Assembly (NCBI GenBank): GCA_030039815.1
Contig: JASHUW010000233.1
Coordinates: 1 to 5,932, forward strand
Source of the DNA: Alphaproteobacteria bacterium
GTDB lineage: Bacteria > Pseudomonadota > Alphaproteobacteria > ATCC43930 > CGMCC-115725
Direction of reading: 5' to 3'
DNA: 5,932 nt
Below the pieces are notes generated by a model. It was not told the DNA's origin. It searched no databases and saw only the letters and a list, made by a program, of their open reading frames with translations. Made by a program: the position numbers and the translations under genes. Of the stretch, positions 4,710-5,932 are shown in pieces; the stretch's first letter is position 1, and every line of letters begins with the position of its first letter.

Positions 4710-5932
4710 ATGCGAACGTTTTTCCCCGTCCGTCTGGCGTTGCGCGAGCTGCGCGGCGGGGTGCGCGGGTTTCGCATCTTTCTCGCCTGCCTGGTGCTCG
4801 GGGTCGCGGCGATCGCCGGCATCGGCTCGCTCGGCGCCACGGTCGATGCGGCGATCCATGACGATGCGCGCGTGCTGTTTGGCGGCGATGTCGCGGCGCG
4901 GCTGGTGCATCGCGAGGCCAGCCCGGCCGAGCGGCAATTTCTCTACCGCAGCGGCACGGTGTCGGAAATCGCGTTGCTGCAGTCGATGGCGGTATCGCTC
5001 GACGGCGCCAAGCACACACTGATCGAGTTGAAGGCGGTCGATGACGCCTATCCGCTGTATGGCGCCGTTCAAACAAATCCGGCGCTTCCTCGGGATTCTG
5101 ACACATCCAGATCGGACGGTTCGGGGCGACCCCCACCCCAACCCTCCCCAAGTGGACCTAAGACTTGGGCCACGGGGGAGGGAGAGCCGCATAGCGGCTG
5201 GGACGGGGCTGGCACCAACGCCAGCACTGAAACGGGCAACGTCGCCGCGGCCTTGGGGGTACGCGACGGCGTTTACGGCGCGGTGGTCGATCCGGCGGTC
5301 GCGACACGGCTCGGGCTCAAAACCGGCGACAAATTCAAGATCGGCGCGGCGCAGTTCGTCCTGCGCGCGACGTTGCAGCGTGCGCCCGACGCGGCATTTT
5401 CGGGTCTGGCGTTCGGTCCGGGGGTCATCGTGGCGATGGCGGCGCTGCCCACAACCGGGCTGCTGCAGCCCGGAGCGCTGATCAATTACGACTACCGCGT
5501 GAGGCTGCCGGCGGGGCGCGACGCGGGCGCCTGGGTAGAGGAGGCGCGCGACAAGTTCCCCGACGCGGGCTGGGAGGTGCGCACCGCGAGCGAGGCGAGC
5601 CCCTCTCTGCAGCGCTTTATCGATCGCATCGCGCTGTTCCTCGGCCTGGTCGGGATTACCGCCCTCTTGGTCGGCGGGATCGGCATCGCCAGCGCGGTGT
5701 CGTATTTCGTCGCCGCCAAGACCGCGACGATCGCGACCTTGAAGTCGCTCGGCGCCTCGGCCCGGCTGGTCTTCGCGACCTATGCCGTGCAGATCGGCAT
5801 CCTCGCATTGATCGGCATTGCCGCCGGGCTGGTGCTCGGTGCGCTAGTGCCGGTCGCGGTCGCGCCGTTCATCGCCCGGCTGCTGCCGGTGCCGTTGCGG
5901 CTCGGCGTCCATCCGTTGCCGCTCGCTACCGC
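4710..5932 (+). CDS. ybbP: ABC transporter permease, YbbP-like FtsX/MacB family (3' end off window)
   Basis: An inner-membrane permease with a large periplasmic domain, partner of the upstream ATPase; in E. coli the YbbAP transporter is linked to TesA. The frame is open for 407 codons to the window edge (family about 800-850 residues). Seen: cytoplasmic RLALRELRGGVRGFR (8-22), TM1 about 21-42, then the periplasmic MacB-like domain including LFGGDVAARLVHREASPAERQ and LKAVDDAYPLYGAVQTNP (about 107-124), which matches E. coli YbbP well. TM2 is about 307-334, followed by the coupling helix TIATLKSLGAS (340-350) typical of FtsX domains, and TM3 is about 358-382. Residues about 128-178 are an extra Pro/Ser/Gly/Asp-rich stretch encoded by a palindromic repeat; the family has only a few residues there and resumes at AALGVRDGVYG...GLKTGD. 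The reading frame is intact, so this is an in-frame insertion, not a pseudogene. Confidence 0.92.
   Translation, partial: MRTFFPVRLALRELRGGVRGFRIFLACLVLGVAAIAGIGSLGATVDAAIHDDARVLFGGDVAARLVHREASPAERQFLYRSGTVSEIALLQSMAVSLDGAKHTLIELKAVDDAYPLYGAVQTNPALPRDSDTSRSDGSGRPPPQPSPSGPKTWATGEGEPHSGWDGAGTNASTETGNVAAALGVRDGVYGAVVDPAVATRLGLKTGDKFKIGAAQFVLRATLQRAPDAAFSGLAFGPGVIVAMAALPTTGLLQPGALINYDYRVRLPAGRDAGAWVEEARDKFPDAGWEVRTASEASPSLQRFIDRIALFLGLVGITALLVGGIGIASAVSYFVAAKTATIATLKSLGASARLVFATYAVQIGILALIGIAAGLVLGALVPVAVAPFIARLLPVPLRLGVHPLPLAT
5128..5199 (+). repeat. Palindromic repeat copy D, read in frame inside the permease gene
   Basis: Arms CCCTCCCC (5142-5149) and GGGGAGGG (5175-5182) enclose a second possible stem, CCCAAGT (5147-5153) with ACTTGGG (5163-5169). 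A further hairpin follows, AGCCGC (5185-5190) and GCGGCT (5194-5199), loop ATA. The C-rich lead-in CCCCCACCCCAA (5130-5141) and G-rich exit are like intergenic repeats rather than like the codon pattern of the flanking gene. The inserted block probably extends from about 5090 to 5240. It is a related but distinct type from copies A-C (CCCTCCCC rather than CCCTCTCC core). Confidence 0.75.

Noticed and set aside
4263..5192. A 309-codon minus-strand open frame across the ATPase end and permease start
   Set aside because: It is antisense to two well-supported genes and the repeat, low in hydrophobic blocks and rich in Arg, and matches no family I know.
5041..5481. A 146-codon plus-strand frame in another phase within the permease gene, suggesting a frameshift at the repeat
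   Set aside because: Codon-by-codon reading from 4710 stays open through the repeat and resumes the family sequence in the same frame, so there is no frameshift.

Overview
The window is high-GC with almost no non-coding space. It looks like a piece of an alphaproteobacterial chromosome. That rests on the gene complement (AMP-forming acetyl-CoA synthetase, EVE protein, ThpR, FIST protein, TesA-type arylesterase, YbbAP-type transporter), the codon composition, and GC-rich palindromic repeats of the kind common in that class. I cannot place it to order from the sequence alone.

Left part, all on the minus strand, read from right to left: a tesA-like periplasmic arylesterase (3154-3846), overlapping by 4 bases a FIST sensory-domain protein (2024-3157); a GAAA-loop hairpin (1995-2020); thpR, an RNA 2',3'-cyclic phosphodiesterase (1437-1973); an EVE-domain protein 10 bases further on (1013-1426); a DUF559 endonuclease-fold gene (558-953); and the 5' part of acs (1-468), which runs off the left edge. 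Right part, plus strand: a YbbA-like ABC ATPase (3829-4551) starts divergently from tesA, with overlapping 5' ends. It is followed by a YbbP-like FtsX/MacB permease (from 4710), which runs off the right edge. The divergent tesA / ybbA-ybbP arrangement is the one known from E. coli, and the three products probably work together on hydrophobic or lipid-like substrates at the inner membrane.

The unusual layer is a family of palindromic repeats. Two copies (563-622 and 957-1007) lie in inverted orientation on either side of the DUF559 gene. One gives it its probable ribosome-binding site, the other its last ~22 codons and the path to its stop. A similarly built inverted pair with no gene inside (4575-4702) fills the ATPase-permease gap, and its right end gives the permease its probable ribosome-binding site. 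A third, related palindrome (5142-5199) lies inside the permease gene and is read through in frame, adding about 50 residues to the periplasmic domain. Together these suggest a small nuclease-plus-inverted-repeat cassette with a cargo-less relative, and repeats tolerated as new protein sequence. This is the part of the window most worth following up.
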